This document shows positions 7,038 through 13,808 of a stretch of DNA of 22,808 nt, piece after piece (the stretch's first letter is position 1; every line of letters begins with the position of its first letter). The DNA is from an uncultured Pseudobutyrivibrio sp. (lineage in GTDB: Bacteria; Bacillota; Clostridia; Lachnospirales; Lachnospiraceae): contig URCQ01000031.1 of the NCBI GenBank assembly GCA_900546435.1, positions 1-22,808 of the forward strand, given 5' to 3'. The position numbers were made by a program, and so were the translations under genes. The notes beneath the pieces are model-generated. The model was not told the DNA's origin, searched no databases, and saw only the letters and a program-made list of their open reading frames with translations.

Positions 7038-7686
7038 AGTACGTGTAGCACCCATTCCGGAGATAAAAACGCAGGCCGAGCAGGAAACTGTGGAAAAAGC
7101 ATACCAGGCATTAAGTGTTATGCGAAAGCAAAAAGCAGATGCACGAAAAAGTGATAAAGCACGCAAGGAGAGTATTTTTGCGGGCTTTTTGCTGGAAGAA
7201 ATGCTTAAGGAAAAAGGTGTGGAAACGCCGATTGTGTATACTTATTCTAAACGGGGAAAACCAGAAGTTTCTGGCGTGGATTTTTCTCTGTCACATTGTA
7301 AAAAATGGTGTGCGTGTATTGTGTCGGATCTGCGTGTGGGGATTGATGTTGAAATGCTAGGACGCTATCGAAAGAGTGTCGTAGAACGTTTTTTTTCGGA
7401 ACAGGAGCAAACCTTTTTGGAGAGCGAAAAGGAAGATGCCGATTTTTATTTTACGGTCTTGTGGACTTGCAAAGAGGCGTTGGCAAAATGCCTGGATCTG
7501 CCACTGCCAGAGGTGTGCAAACAGTTTGATATGCACATCTTTTTAGAAAATGTACAAAAAGACGCAGGCGCGCAGCCGGTGGAACTGGGGGCGCTTTTAT
7601 ATCAGGAAAAGACGATAGCGTTTGCGATGCAGCAGTGTACGCAGGCCATTGCTAGTTATTGTATAGAAATTGAGAAAGAGAAATAA
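7015..7686 (+). CDS. Sfp-type 4'-phosphopantetheinyl transferase
   Basis: A 223-residue enzyme that transfers 4'-phosphopantetheine from CoA to a carrier-protein serine. The two Sfp/AcpT signatures are clear: RVGIDVEML (about residues 108-116, Mg-binding Asp and Glu) and VLWTCKEALAKCLDL (about 148-162, the W-x-x-KEA motif). FSLSHCKKWCACIV is the usual strand before the active site. The start sits inside the DUF1284 gene with a poor ribosome site, consistent with coupled re-initiation. The next gene starts 2 bp after its stop. No polyketide or peptide synthetase is in the window, so its target is either the fatty-acid acyl carrier protein or a carrier elsewhere. It is distinct in motif layout from short AcpS enzymes. 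Confidence 0.88.
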   Translation: MKILDFAKVRVAPIPEIKTQAEQETVEKAYQALSVMRKQKADARKSDKARKESIFAGFLLEEMLKEKGVETPIVYTYSKRGKPEVSGVDFSLSHCKKWCACIVSDLRVGIDVEMLGRYRKSVVERFFSEQEQTFLESEKEDADFYFTVLWTCKEALAKCLDLPLPEVCKQFDMHIFLENVQKDAGAQPVELGALLYQEKTIAFAMQQCTQAIASYCIEIEKEK

Positions 7687-7688
7687 AA

Positions 7689-8684
7689 ATGAAAAAGATA
7701 TGTATGATTGCGGTGGGAGGCACAATTGCCTCCGTAGAAACGCAGGAAGGATTGCAGCCGGAAATTTCATCAGAAGAAATTTTGACCTATATTCCGGAAG
7801 TATCTGGGATTTGTCAGATTGATACCATACAATTGTTTAATATTGATAGTACCAACCTTTATGCAAAGCATTGGAAAGCACTTGTAGAATGTATTGAAGA
7901 AAACTATGAAGCATATGATGGCTTTGTGGTGACGCATGGTACAGATACAATGGCTTATACAGCGGCAGCGTTGTCTTATTTTATTCAAAATAGCAGAAAG
8001 CCGATTGTGATTACGGGTTCACAGATTACGATTGCAGCAGAGAATACGGATGCGAGAGATAATCTTTTGAATGCGTTTATTTATGCAGCAGATGATCATG
8101 CGTGTGGCGTCCATGTCATTTTTGATAACAAGGTGATTTTGGGAACGCGTGCTAGAAAATCGAGAACAAAAAGTTACAATGCATTTTCCAGTATTGATTA
8201 TCCGGAAATTGCAAATTTTAAAAATCATAGACTTGTTTTTTACATTGAGGAACAAAAACCAGTGGGAGAGCCACTGTTTTATCACGATTTTTCAGCACGT
8301 GTGTTTGTTTTAAAAATGATACCCGGCATTAATCCGGAAATCTTTGATTATCTGGAAGAACATTATGATGCGGTTGTCCTAGAAAGCTTTGGTGTTGGTG
8401 GCGTTCCATATTATGATGCCTATGATTTTGAAGCGGCAATCAGCCGATGGACTGCAAAGGGAAAAGTACTGGTTGTAACGACACAGGTTGCGCATGAAGG
8501 CAGCGATATGGAAGTTTATGCTGTCGGTCAGTCCATTAAGCAAAAACTGTCTTTGATGGAAGCTTTTGACATGACAACAGAGGCAATTGTAACAAAATTG
8601 ATATGGATTTTGGGGATTACCAGAGAACCAAAAAAAATTGCTGAGATGTTTTATGCACCAGTGGAAAAAGATATTTTGTTGTAA
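7689..8684 (+). CDS. ansA: L-asparaginase, type I (cytoplasmic)
   Basis: A 331-residue asparaginase/glutaminase-family enzyme that hydrolyses L-asparagine to aspartate and ammonia. The N-terminal MIAVGGTIASVE carries the catalytic Thr of the first signature. GFVVTHGTDTMAYTAAAL holds the second Thr-Asp pair, and RKPIVITGSQ follows as in type I enzymes. There is no signal peptide, so it is cytoplasmic. The C-terminal domain (VVLESFGVGGVPYYDAY, VVTTQVAHEGSDMEVYAVG) is complete. It starts 2 bp after the phosphopantetheinyl transferase stop and is probably the last gene of that operon. Type I and type II forms cannot be told apart kinetically from sequence, and the symbol is by family resemblance. 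Confidence 0.9.
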   Translation: MKKICMIAVGGTIASVETQEGLQPEISSEEILTYIPEVSGICQIDTIQLFNIDSTNLYAKHWKALVECIEENYEAYDGFVVTHGTDTMAYTAAALSYFIQNSRKPIVITGSQITIAAENTDARDNLLNAFIYAADDHACGVHVIFDNKVILGTRARKSRTKSYNAFSSIDYPEIANFKNHRLVFYIEEQKPVGEPLFYHDFSARVFVLKMIPGINPEIFDYLEEHYDAVVLESFGVGGVPYYDAYDFEAAISRWTAKGKVLVVTTQVAHEGSDMEVYAVGQSIKQKLSLMEAFDMTTEAIVTKLIWILGITREPKKIAEMFYAPVEKDILL

Positions 8685-8713
8685 TATTGCACAAATTTGA
8701 TGATAAAAATTCG

Positions 8714-8741
8714 TTGACAAAATTAAGTGTTGTGCTAGAAT
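8714..8741 (+). promoter_or_regulatory. ilvN-ilvC promoter
   Basis: A perfect TTGACA (8714-8719), a 16-bp spacer and TAGAAT (8736-8741). It gives a leader of about 55 nt before ilvN. Confidence 0.75.
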
Positions 8742-8760
8742 AATTTTTAAGCGTGAGACG

Positions 8761-8792
8761 GACAGTTGTCTGTCAGCAAATGACAGAGGAGA
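8761..8792 (+). promoter_or_regulatory. ilvN leader with two mutually exclusive hairpins beside the ribosome site
   Basis: GACAG-ttgt-CTGTC (8761-8774) and CTGTCA-gcaaa-TGACAG (8770-8786) share the CTGTC segment, so only one can form at a time. The second ends directly at the AGGAGAG ribosome site (8787-8793). This could tune ilvN translation. No U-tract terminator, leader peptide or T-box is visible, so any switching is inferred. Confidence 0.4.
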
Positions 8793-8803
8793 GATTTTAG
8801 CTT

Positions 8804-9304
8804 ATGAGAAGTCAGGTAATGTCAATTCTGGTAGAAAATACACCGGGACTTTTGAGCCATGTATCAGGGCTTTTTAGTCGAAGAAGTTATAATATTGACA
8901 GTTTTTCTGCGGGTGTGACAGCAGATCCGAGATTTACCAGAATTACAATTGTAGCAAGTGGAGATGAACTCATCTTAGAGCAGATTGAAAAACAGCTTGC
9001 GAAGTTAGAAGATGTGGTAGATGTTAAGATTTTAGAGCCAGGCGCATCGGTAACGAGAGAACTCATGATTGTAAAAATCTCTGCGAAAGCTGAGGAGCGA
9101 CAATCTGTACTTACTATTACAGAAATCTTTCATGGCAAGGTAGTGGATGTGACGCATGATTCCATGGTCATTGAAGTTACCGGTCATCAGGAGAAGCTAC
9201 AATCATTCTTAGATATGCTGGCTGATTACGAAATTTTGGAATTGGCAAGGACAGGTCTTACGGGTCTGACCAGAGGAACTAAGGATGTTGTTATAATTGA
9301 GTGA
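8804..9304 (+). CDS. ilvN: acetolactate synthase small (regulatory) subunit
   Basis: A 166-residue regulatory subunit of acetohydroxyacid synthase (first common step of valine, leucine and isoleucine synthesis). It binds the catalytic subunit and mediates valine feedback. The N-terminal ACT domain starts VMSILVENTPGLLSHVSGLF (about residues 5-24) with RRSYNIDSFSAGVT, the valine-contact region. The C-terminal half (TRELMIVKISAKAEERQSVL to the LARTGLTGLTRG end) matches IlvN/IlvH of normal length. The start follows AGAGGAGAG. The stop lies 20 bp before the ilvC start, forming an ilvN-ilvC operon. The catalytic subunit gene ilvB is not adjacent, so it must be elsewhere. Confidence 0.95.
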   Translation: MRSQVMSILVENTPGLLSHVSGLFSRRSYNIDSFSAGVTADPRFTRITIVASGDELILEQIEKQLAKLEDVVDVKILEPGASVTRELMIVKISAKAEERQSVLTITEIFHGKVVDVTHDSMVIEVTGHQEKLQSFLDMLADYEILELARTGLTGLTRGTKDVVIIE

Positions 9305-9324
9305 TATTAAAGGAGGATAAAAGG

Positions 9325-10353
9325 ATGTCACAGGAAGCAAGAATTTTTTATCAGGAAGATTGTAATTTATCATTGTTAGATGGTAAGACAATCGCAGTCA
9401 TTGGTTATGGTAGCCAGGGACATGCTCATGCATTGAATGCAAAAGAGTCAGGATGCAACGTGATTATCGGATTGTATGAAGGTTCTAAGTCTTGGGCAAA
9501 GGCTGAAAAGCAGGGATTTGAAGTATATACAGCAGCAGAAGCTGCAAAGAAGGCTGACATCATTATGATTTTGATCAATGATGAATTACAGGCTGATATG
9601 TACAAAAAGGATATCGAGCCAAACTTGGAAGAAGGCAACATGCTTATGTTTGCACATGGTTTCAACATCCACTTTGGATGCATTAATCCACCAAAGAATG
9701 TAGACGTTACTATGATTGCACCAAAGGCTCCGGGACATACGGTTCGTTCTGAATATCAGGCTGGAAAGGGAACTCCTTGTTTGGTTGCTGTAGAGCAGGA
9801 TTACACAGGTAAGGCTTTAGACATGGCACTTGCATATGGTCTTGCAATCGGTGGTGCTAGAGCTGGTCTTTTGGAGACAACCTTTAGAACAGAGACAGAG
9901 ACAGACCTCTTCGGTGAGCAGGCAGTTCTTTGTGGTGGTGTTTGTGCTTTGATGCAGGCTGGTTTTGAAACACTTTGCGAAGCTGGATATGATCCAAGAA
10001 ATGCATATTTCGAGTGTATCCACGAGATGAAGCTGATCGTTGATTTGATTTATCAGTCAGGTTTTGCAGGTATGAGATATTCTATTTCTAATACAGCAGA
10101 GTATGGTGATTACATCACAGGACCTAAGATTGTAACAGAAGATACAAAGAAGGCTATGAAGCAGATACTTTCTGATATCCAGGATGGCTCTTTTGCAAAA
10201 GAATTCTTATTGGATATGTCACCAGCAGGTCGCCAGGTACACTTCAAGGCTATGAGAAAATTGGCTTCTGAGCATCCATCAGAGAAGGTTGGCGAAGAAA
10301 TTCGTAAGCTTTACAGCTGGAACAATGAGGAAGACAAGTTGGTTAACAACTAA
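9325..10353 (+). CDS. ilvC: ketol-acid reductoisomerase, class I
   Basis: A 342-residue enzyme converting acetolactate or acetohydroxybutyrate to the dihydroxy acids of branched-chain amino acid synthesis. The Rossmann motif is IAVIGYGSQGHAHALNAKESG (about residues 23-43). The cofactor loop after the second strand reads GLYEGSKSW, with Tyr-Glu where GLR is common. The helical KARI domain has the Mg-binding DLFGEQAVLCGG and the later ECIHEMKLIVDLIY with the metal-ligand Glu. ATG 9325 was chosen because AAGGAGG (9309-9315) precedes it. A GTG at 9301 would overlap ilvN and use that site as codons. It is followed by a strong terminator. Confidence 0.96.
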   Translation: MSQEARIFYQEDCNLSLLDGKTIAVIGYGSQGHAHALNAKESGCNVIIGLYEGSKSWAKAEKQGFEVYTAAEAAKKADIIMILINDELQADMYKKDIEPNLEEGNMLMFAHGFNIHFGCINPPKNVDVTMIAPKAPGHTVRSEYQAGKGTPCLVAVEQDYTGKALDMALAYGLAIGGARAGLLETTFRTETETDLFGEQAVLCGGVCALMQAGFETLCEAGYDPRNAYFECIHEMKLIVDLIYQSGFAGMRYSISNTAEYGDYITGPKIVTEDTKKAMKQILSDIQDGSFAKEFLLDMSPAGRQVHFKAMRKLASEHPSEKVGEEIRKLYSWNNEEDKLVNN

Positions 10354-10368
10354 ATCAAAGCTACTTAC

Positions 10369-10399
10369 AGGACAGTGCATTGTGCACTGTCCTTTTTTT
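10369..10399 (+). terminator. ilvNC intrinsic terminator
   Basis: A perfect 11-bp stem (AGGACAGTGCA, loop TTG, TGCACTGTCCT) is followed by a run of T. It lies 15 bp after the ilvC stop and just before the fold-back element. Confidence 0.95.
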
Positions 10400-10416
10400 G
10401 TCTTCGAAGGAAGTCT

Positions 10417-10484
10417 GCCCGGCGCAGCATCGCCCCACGCACGCAGCTCCCCCACCAGTGCAACGACGGACAGGCGCATAAACT
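10417..10484 (+). repeat. left outer arm of the fold-back element
   Basis: 68 nt from GCCCGGCGCAGCATCG to GGCGCATAAACT; pairs with 10866-10933 with four differences. Confidence 0.9.
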
Positions 10485-10621
10485 TCGGAGCAGGTTAAAG
10501 ATGTCTCTGCAAGTGCTCCTTACGTTTTATAAACTGTCTATGCACAGCTTCGACAACCGGCCGGATGTGTCCGCCTGTGGCAGATATTCAGGACAATCCG
10601 CATAAGAGATTCTAAGGACTC

Positions 10622-10726
10622 GCATTCTAGAATACATTCTTGCGTGGCAACCGGCGTAAACGAACATCCATGTGCGGTTACGCCTCTCGGGCACGTCCAT
10701 GTGCCCTCGTTGCCGGTTGTACGGCG
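10622..10726. other. branched apex of the fold-back element
   Basis: Between the innermost long stem arms several short hairpins fit. CAACCG (10648 region) can pair with CGGTTG (10714 region). Inside are GGCGTAA...TTACGCC and GGGCAC-gtccat-GTGCCC. Both of these hairpins expose the same 8-mer TCCATGTG (10667-10674 and 10696-10703). Its CATG core is self-complementary, which would permit loop-loop pairing. A GCATTCTAGAATAC segment forms a further small dyad. The layout is drawn by eye, not computed. Confidence 0.5.
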
Positions 10727-10865
10727 AGTCCTAAGAATCTCTAATTTGTCTTGTGTTCATATCTGCCCACAGGCGAACATCATCCTAGCCGATTGTCTAA
10801 CTTTGCAAAGACAGTTTATGTTCAAAACGTAAGGTCACTTGCTTAGAGACATTTTGTTCCGCGAC

Positions 10866-10933
10866 AGTTTATGCGCCTGTCCGTCGTGGCATCGGTGGGG
10901 GAGCTGTGTGCGTGGGGCGATGCTGCGCCGGGC
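10866..10933 (-). repeat. right outer arm of the fold-back element
   Basis: Reverse complement of 10417-10484 with four differences, ending CGATGCTGCGCCGGGC. Confidence 0.9.
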
Positions 10934-10942
10934 AAAACGACC

Positions 10943-11830
10943 TTACGGACGGCAGAAAGCAAGGAAACTTTCCAATGCACTGTTCTGTAAGTGCGTTTTC
11001 TTATAGGCGAAACCAACGTTGCGCTTATGGATAGGGATGTCGAGTGGAATTTGCTGCAACTGACCGCTTTTTAGCTCATCCTGCACAAAATTTTTGATGA
11101 CGCAGGCGACACCGACACCAATTTTGGCAAACTCAATCAAAAGATCCATGTTGGAAATCTCAATATAATCCTTTGTCTGAATCTGATTTTTGGAGAGATA
11201 GTCATCAATATATTGCCGCGTCATATTATTTTTATCCAAAAGCATCAACGTGGAGGCTTCTAAAATTTCCTGCGTGGAAGTCATATTTTCTGGAAGATGC
11301 TCCATATAGGCAGCAGTGGCAACGAAAATATCCTCAATTTGAACCAGATTTTCAAAAATGAATTGTGTCTGGTGCTCCGGCATACCAACAAGACCGATAT
11401 CAATGGTATCGTCAGCAAGCATTTTTAATGTCTCATTGGAGGATTGGCAACGGATACGGATACTAATCTTTGGGTGTTCGCGAATAAAAGCGGATAAGTA
11501 GGGAAGAAGCAGATATTTGCACAGGGTGGTACTCACACCGATATGCAGGGTGCCCCCATCGTTTTGTGCTAAGGATTCCAGTTTTGCTTCTGCGCTGCCG
11601 ATGGAAGAAAACGCCGTTTCCAGATGGTGATACAATAATTCACCTTCCGGTGTTAAGCGCACACCTTTGGAATTGCGCAAAAATAACCGGGTGTGTAAAG
11701 ATTCTTCCAGTTTTTGGATGGATTTGCTGATTGCCGGCTGACTGATATACAGCTGGCTTGTCGCTTTTGAAAAACTTCCTGCCTTGGCTACTTCGTAAAA
11801 AATATGGTAGGAAGAGAGTGGATTGTTCAT
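10943..11830 (-). CDS. LysR family transcriptional regulator, probably of leuCD
   Basis: A 295-residue LysR-type regulator. The N-terminal winged helix reads YHIFYEVAKAGSFSKATSQL (about residues 8-27), then YISQPAISKSIQKLEESLHT and LFLRNSKGVRLTPEGELL, all typical. The effector domain starts near residue 90 (GTLHIGVSTTL) and includes DTIDIGLVGMPEHQ. ATG 11830 was chosen because a perfect AGGAGG lies just upstream; the frame stays open further upstream but only through low-complexity intergenic sequence. It is divergent from leuC with a LysR-type dyad between them, so it most likely controls leuCD and itself. Its last codons and stop lie at the edge of the fold-back element, and there is no separate terminator. 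Confidence 0.92.
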   Translation of the reverse strand: MNNPLSSYHIFYEVAKAGSFSKATSQLYISQPAISKSIQKLEESLHTRLFLRNSKGVRLTPEGELLYHHLETAFSSIGSAEAKLESLAQNDGGTLHIGVSTTLCKYLLLPYLSAFIREHPKISIRIRCQSSNETLKMLADDTIDIGLVGMPEHQTQFIFENLVQIEDIFVATAAYMEHLPENMTSTQEILEASTLMLLDKNNMTRQYIDDYLSKNQIQTKDYIEISNMDLLIEFAKIGVGVACVIKNFVQDELKSGQLQQIPLDIPIHKRNVGFAYKKTHLQNSALESFLAFCRP

Positions 11831-11853
11831 AGTACCTCCTAATGCGTAATAAT

Positions 11854-11868
11854 ATAACCTATAGTTAT
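11854..11868. promoter_or_regulatory. LysR-type binding box, ATAA-N7-TTAT
   Basis: ATAACCTATAGTTAT is a dyad (ATAAC...GTTAT, 5-bp centre) that contains the T-N11-A signature of LysR sites. It is 24 bp upstream of the lysR start and about 80 bp before the likely leuC transcription start, the usual recognition position. The same ATAA-N7-TTAT form is known for Bacillus CcpC, another LysR protein. Binding here is inferred. Confidence 0.65.
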
Positions 11869-11900
11869 AGTAAATATATTTAATATGTATTTCTATTATA

Positions 11901-11933
11901 TTATGTTTCGTGATAAAATCAATATTGTATAAA
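11901..11933 (+). promoter_or_regulatory. probable leuC promoter, activator-dependent
   Basis: TATAAA (11928-11933) is a good -10, but the -35 region at 17 bp (GTTTCG) is poor, as expected if LysR must activate. A second loose dyad, TTAT-N8-ATAA (11901-11916), overlaps the -35 region and could be the LysR activation site. Confidence 0.5.
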
Positions 11934-11940
11934 AGATAAC

Positions 11941-11988
11941 TGCCCGGAATAACAGATATGGCTGCAAACGTATGCTGATTCCCGGGCA
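11941..11988 (+). other. stem-loop at the predicted 5' end of the leuC mRNA
   Basis: TGCCCGG pairs with CCGGGCA, continued by AAT/ATT and CAG/CTG with small bulges, around a 19-nt loop. It begins about 8 bp after the -10, so the transcript would start with it. It is followed by A, not T, on the plus strand, so it is not a terminator for leuC; a 5' stabiliser or regulatory leader is possible. Confidence 0.55.
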
Positions 11989-12041
11989 AAAAAGAAAGTA
12001 ATGCATATAAATATAAATCAGAGTGATAAGGAGGAAATGTC

Positions 12042-13301
12042 ATGGGAATGACGATGACACAAAAAATTCTTGCAGCACATGCCGGCTTAGATACGGTTGT
12101 GGCGGGACAGTTAATTGAGGCTGATCTGGATCTGGTTCTTGGAAATGATATTACATCGCCGGTAGCGATTCATGAAATTGAAAAAATGAAAGTGGATGGC
12201 GTATTCCACAAGGATAAGATAGCACTTGTTATGGATCATTTTGTACCAAACAAGGACATCAAATCTGCAGAGCATTGCAAATGTGTTCGTGAGTTTGCCT
12301 GCAAACATGAGATTAGCAATTATTTTGATGTTGGAGAGATGGGAATTGAGCATGCACTTCTTCCGGAAAAAGGACTCACTGTGGCAGGTGATGTGATTAT
12401 CGGTGCAGACTCACATACTTGTACCTATGGTGCACTTGGTGCTTTTTCTACCGGTGTGGGAAGCACGGATATGGCAGCTGGTATGGCAACAGGAAAAGCA
12501 TGGTTTAAAGTGCCATCGGCAATAAAGTTTCGTCTGGTTGGTAAACCGGGAAAATATATCAGCGGTAAAGATGTGATTTTGCATATCATTGGTATGATTG
12601 GTGTGGATGGAGCACTTTACAAATCCATGGAATTTGTGGGTGAGGGAATCCAGTATCTGTCTATGGATGATCGTTTTACTATCGCGAACATGGCAATCGA
12701 AGCAGGTGGTAAAAATGGAATCTTTCCGGTAGATGATCTTGCAAAGCAGTATATGGCAGAACATTCAATAAGAGATTATAAAGTTTACGAAGCAGATGAA
12801 GACGCTGTGTATGATGCGGAATATACGATTGATCTTTCTACTTTGAAAGCAACAGTTGCTTTTCCACATTTGCCGGAGAATACAAAGACTATAGATGAAG
12901 TCGGTGATGTTGCGATTGATCAGGTAGTGATTGGTTCTTGTACCAATGGCCGCTTTGAAGATTTAAAAACTGCCGCTGAAATTTTAAAAGGAAAAAAAGT
13001 AAAAAAAGGTGTGCGCGTGATTGTAATTCCGGCAACACAGCAGATTTATCTGGATGCAATGGAAGCTGGATTTATTCGTACCTTTATTGAAGCAGGAGCG
13101 ATTGTCAGTACACCGACCTGTGGACCTTGCCTTGGTGGTTATATGGGAATTTTAGCCGCAGGAGAACGTTGTGTTTCTACAACGAATCGTAACTTTGTAG
13201 GTCGTATGGGGCATGTAGATTCTGAGGTTTATCTGGCAAGTCCGGCAGTGGCAGCAGCAAGTGCTATTACCGGAAAAATCAGTGGACCGGAACAGATATA
13301 A
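12042..13301 (+). CDS. leuC: 3-isopropylmalate dehydratase large subunit
   Basis: A 419-residue aconitase-superfamily subunit that, with LeuD, isomerises 2- to 3-isopropylmalate in leucine synthesis. The 4Fe-4S cysteines are visible in VVIGSCTNGRFEDL (about residue 299) and PTCGPCLGGYMG (about 359-362). GADSHTCTYGALGAFSTGVGSTD is the substrate-side signature. The length is that of the shorter LeuC/homoaconitase type common in Clostridia and archaea, not the 470-residue proteobacterial form, so related activities (homoaconitase, dimethylmalate dehydratase) are formally possible. ilvC nearby and LeuD next door favour leucine. AAGGAGG sits 7 bp before the ATG. leuA and leuB are not in the window. 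Confidence 0.93.
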   Translation: MGMTMTQKILAAHAGLDTVVAGQLIEADLDLVLGNDITSPVAIHEIEKMKVDGVFHKDKIALVMDHFVPNKDIKSAEHCKCVREFACKHEISNYFDVGEMGIEHALLPEKGLTVAGDVIIGADSHTCTYGALGAFSTGVGSTDMAAGMATGKAWFKVPSAIKFRLVGKPGKYISGKDVILHIIGMIGVDGALYKSMEFVGEGIQYLSMDDRFTIANMAIEAGGKNGIFPVDDLAKQYMAEHSIRDYKVYEADEDAVYDAEYTIDLSTLKATVAFPHLPENTKTIDEVGDVAIDQVVIGSCTNGRFEDLKTAAEILKGKKVKKGVRVIVIPATQQIYLDAMEAGFIRTFIEAGAIVSTPTCGPCLGGYMGILAAGERCVSTTNRNFVGRMGHVDSEVYLASPAVAAASAITGKISGPEQI

Positions 13302-13312
13302 GAGGTGATGAG

Positions 13313-13801
13313 ATGAAAGCAGCAGAAGGAAAAGTATTTAAATTTGGTGATAATGTAGATACCGATGTTATTATTCCGGCAAGATATTTAAATTCGTCAG
13401 ATCCAAAAGAACTGGCAACACATTGCATGGAAGATATTGATGCAGACTTTGTTCATAAAGTGACACCGGGAGATATTATTGTAGCTACAAAGAATTTTGG
13501 CTGTGGTTCTTCGAGAGAACATGCGCCAATTGCTATTAAAGCAGCTGGTGTGAGTTGTGTTATTGCGGAGACGTTTGCCAGAATTTTCTATCGTAATGCA
13601 ATCAACATTGGACTTCCGATTGTAGAGTGCCCGGAGGCAGCAAAAAAGATTGCAGAGGGTGATGAGGTTCATGTAGATTTTGACAGTGGACTGATCACAA
13701 ACAAAACAAAAGGTGAGACCTATCAAGGGCAGGCATTTCCACCATTTATGCAAAAAATCATAGATTGTGAAGGCCTTGTCAATTACATCAATCAACAATA
13801 A
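13313..13801 (+). CDS. leuD: 3-isopropylmalate dehydratase small subunit
   Basis: A 162-residue swivel-domain partner of LeuC. The family motifs are GDNVDTDVIIPARYLNS near the N-terminus, FGCGSSREHAPIAIKAAG (about residues 62-79) with the substrate-binding GSSRE, and ETFARIFYRNAINIGLPIVEC. The length equals the short LeuD type that pairs with the 419-residue LeuC. The start follows AGAGGTGATGAG, 11 bp after leuC, so the two subunits are co-expressed. A hairpin terminator shared with the convergent gene follows the stop. Confidence 0.95.
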   Translation: MKAAEGKVFKFGDNVDTDVIIPARYLNSSDPKELATHCMEDIDADFVHKVTPGDIIVATKNFGCGSSREHAPIAIKAAGVSCVIAETFARIFYRNAINIGLPIVECPEAAKKIAEGDEVHVDFDSGLITNKTKGETYQGQAFPPFMQKIIDCEGLVNYINQQ

Positions 13802-13808
13802 AAAGAAG

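Larger units (their letters stand above)
10407..10945. repeat. large GC-rich imperfect inverted repeat (fold-back element) of unknown type
   Basis: The stretch between ilvC and lysR has no credible gene; it is one long imperfect palindrome. Outer arms 10417-10484 and 10866-10933 pair over 68 positions with four differences, two of them G-U compatible. Next, 10501-10539 pairs with 10809-10852 (small indels). Then 10552-10587 pairs with 10759-10797, and 10605-10622 with 10725-10742 (18 bp, one mismatch). The outer arm is 69% GC, against flanking genes near 40%. AAGG/CCTT at 10407-10410 and 10941-10944 may extend the pairing. The right edge holds the lysR stop codon. No transposase, clear target duplication or second copy is seen in the window. 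It could be a transposon-derived fold-back (MITE-like) element or a large structured RNA. Confidence 0.85.

Noticed and set aside
9301..9324. GTG start for ilvC at 9301
   Set aside because: It overlaps the ilvN stop and would encode the AAGGAGG ribosome site that clearly serves ATG 9325.
10289..10832. Several short open frames (60-76 codons) in and around the fold-back element
   Set aside because: They lack ribosome sites, overlap each other and consist of palindromic GC-rich sequence; they look like chance frames in the repeat.
10407..10945. Fold-back element as an insertion sequence
   Set aside because: There is no transposase frame and no convincing flanking target duplication; only a non-autonomous, MITE-like origin remains possible.
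11941..11995. Hairpin upstream of leuC as a terminator or attenuator
   Set aside because: It is followed by A residues rather than T on the plus strand, and on the minus strand no T tract follows the stem.
11831..12043. A 71-residue N-terminal extension of the LysR protein
   Set aside because: The frame is open, but the extra residues are Tyr/Ile-rich intergenic sequence containing the leuC promoter, and AGGAGG points to ATG 11830.
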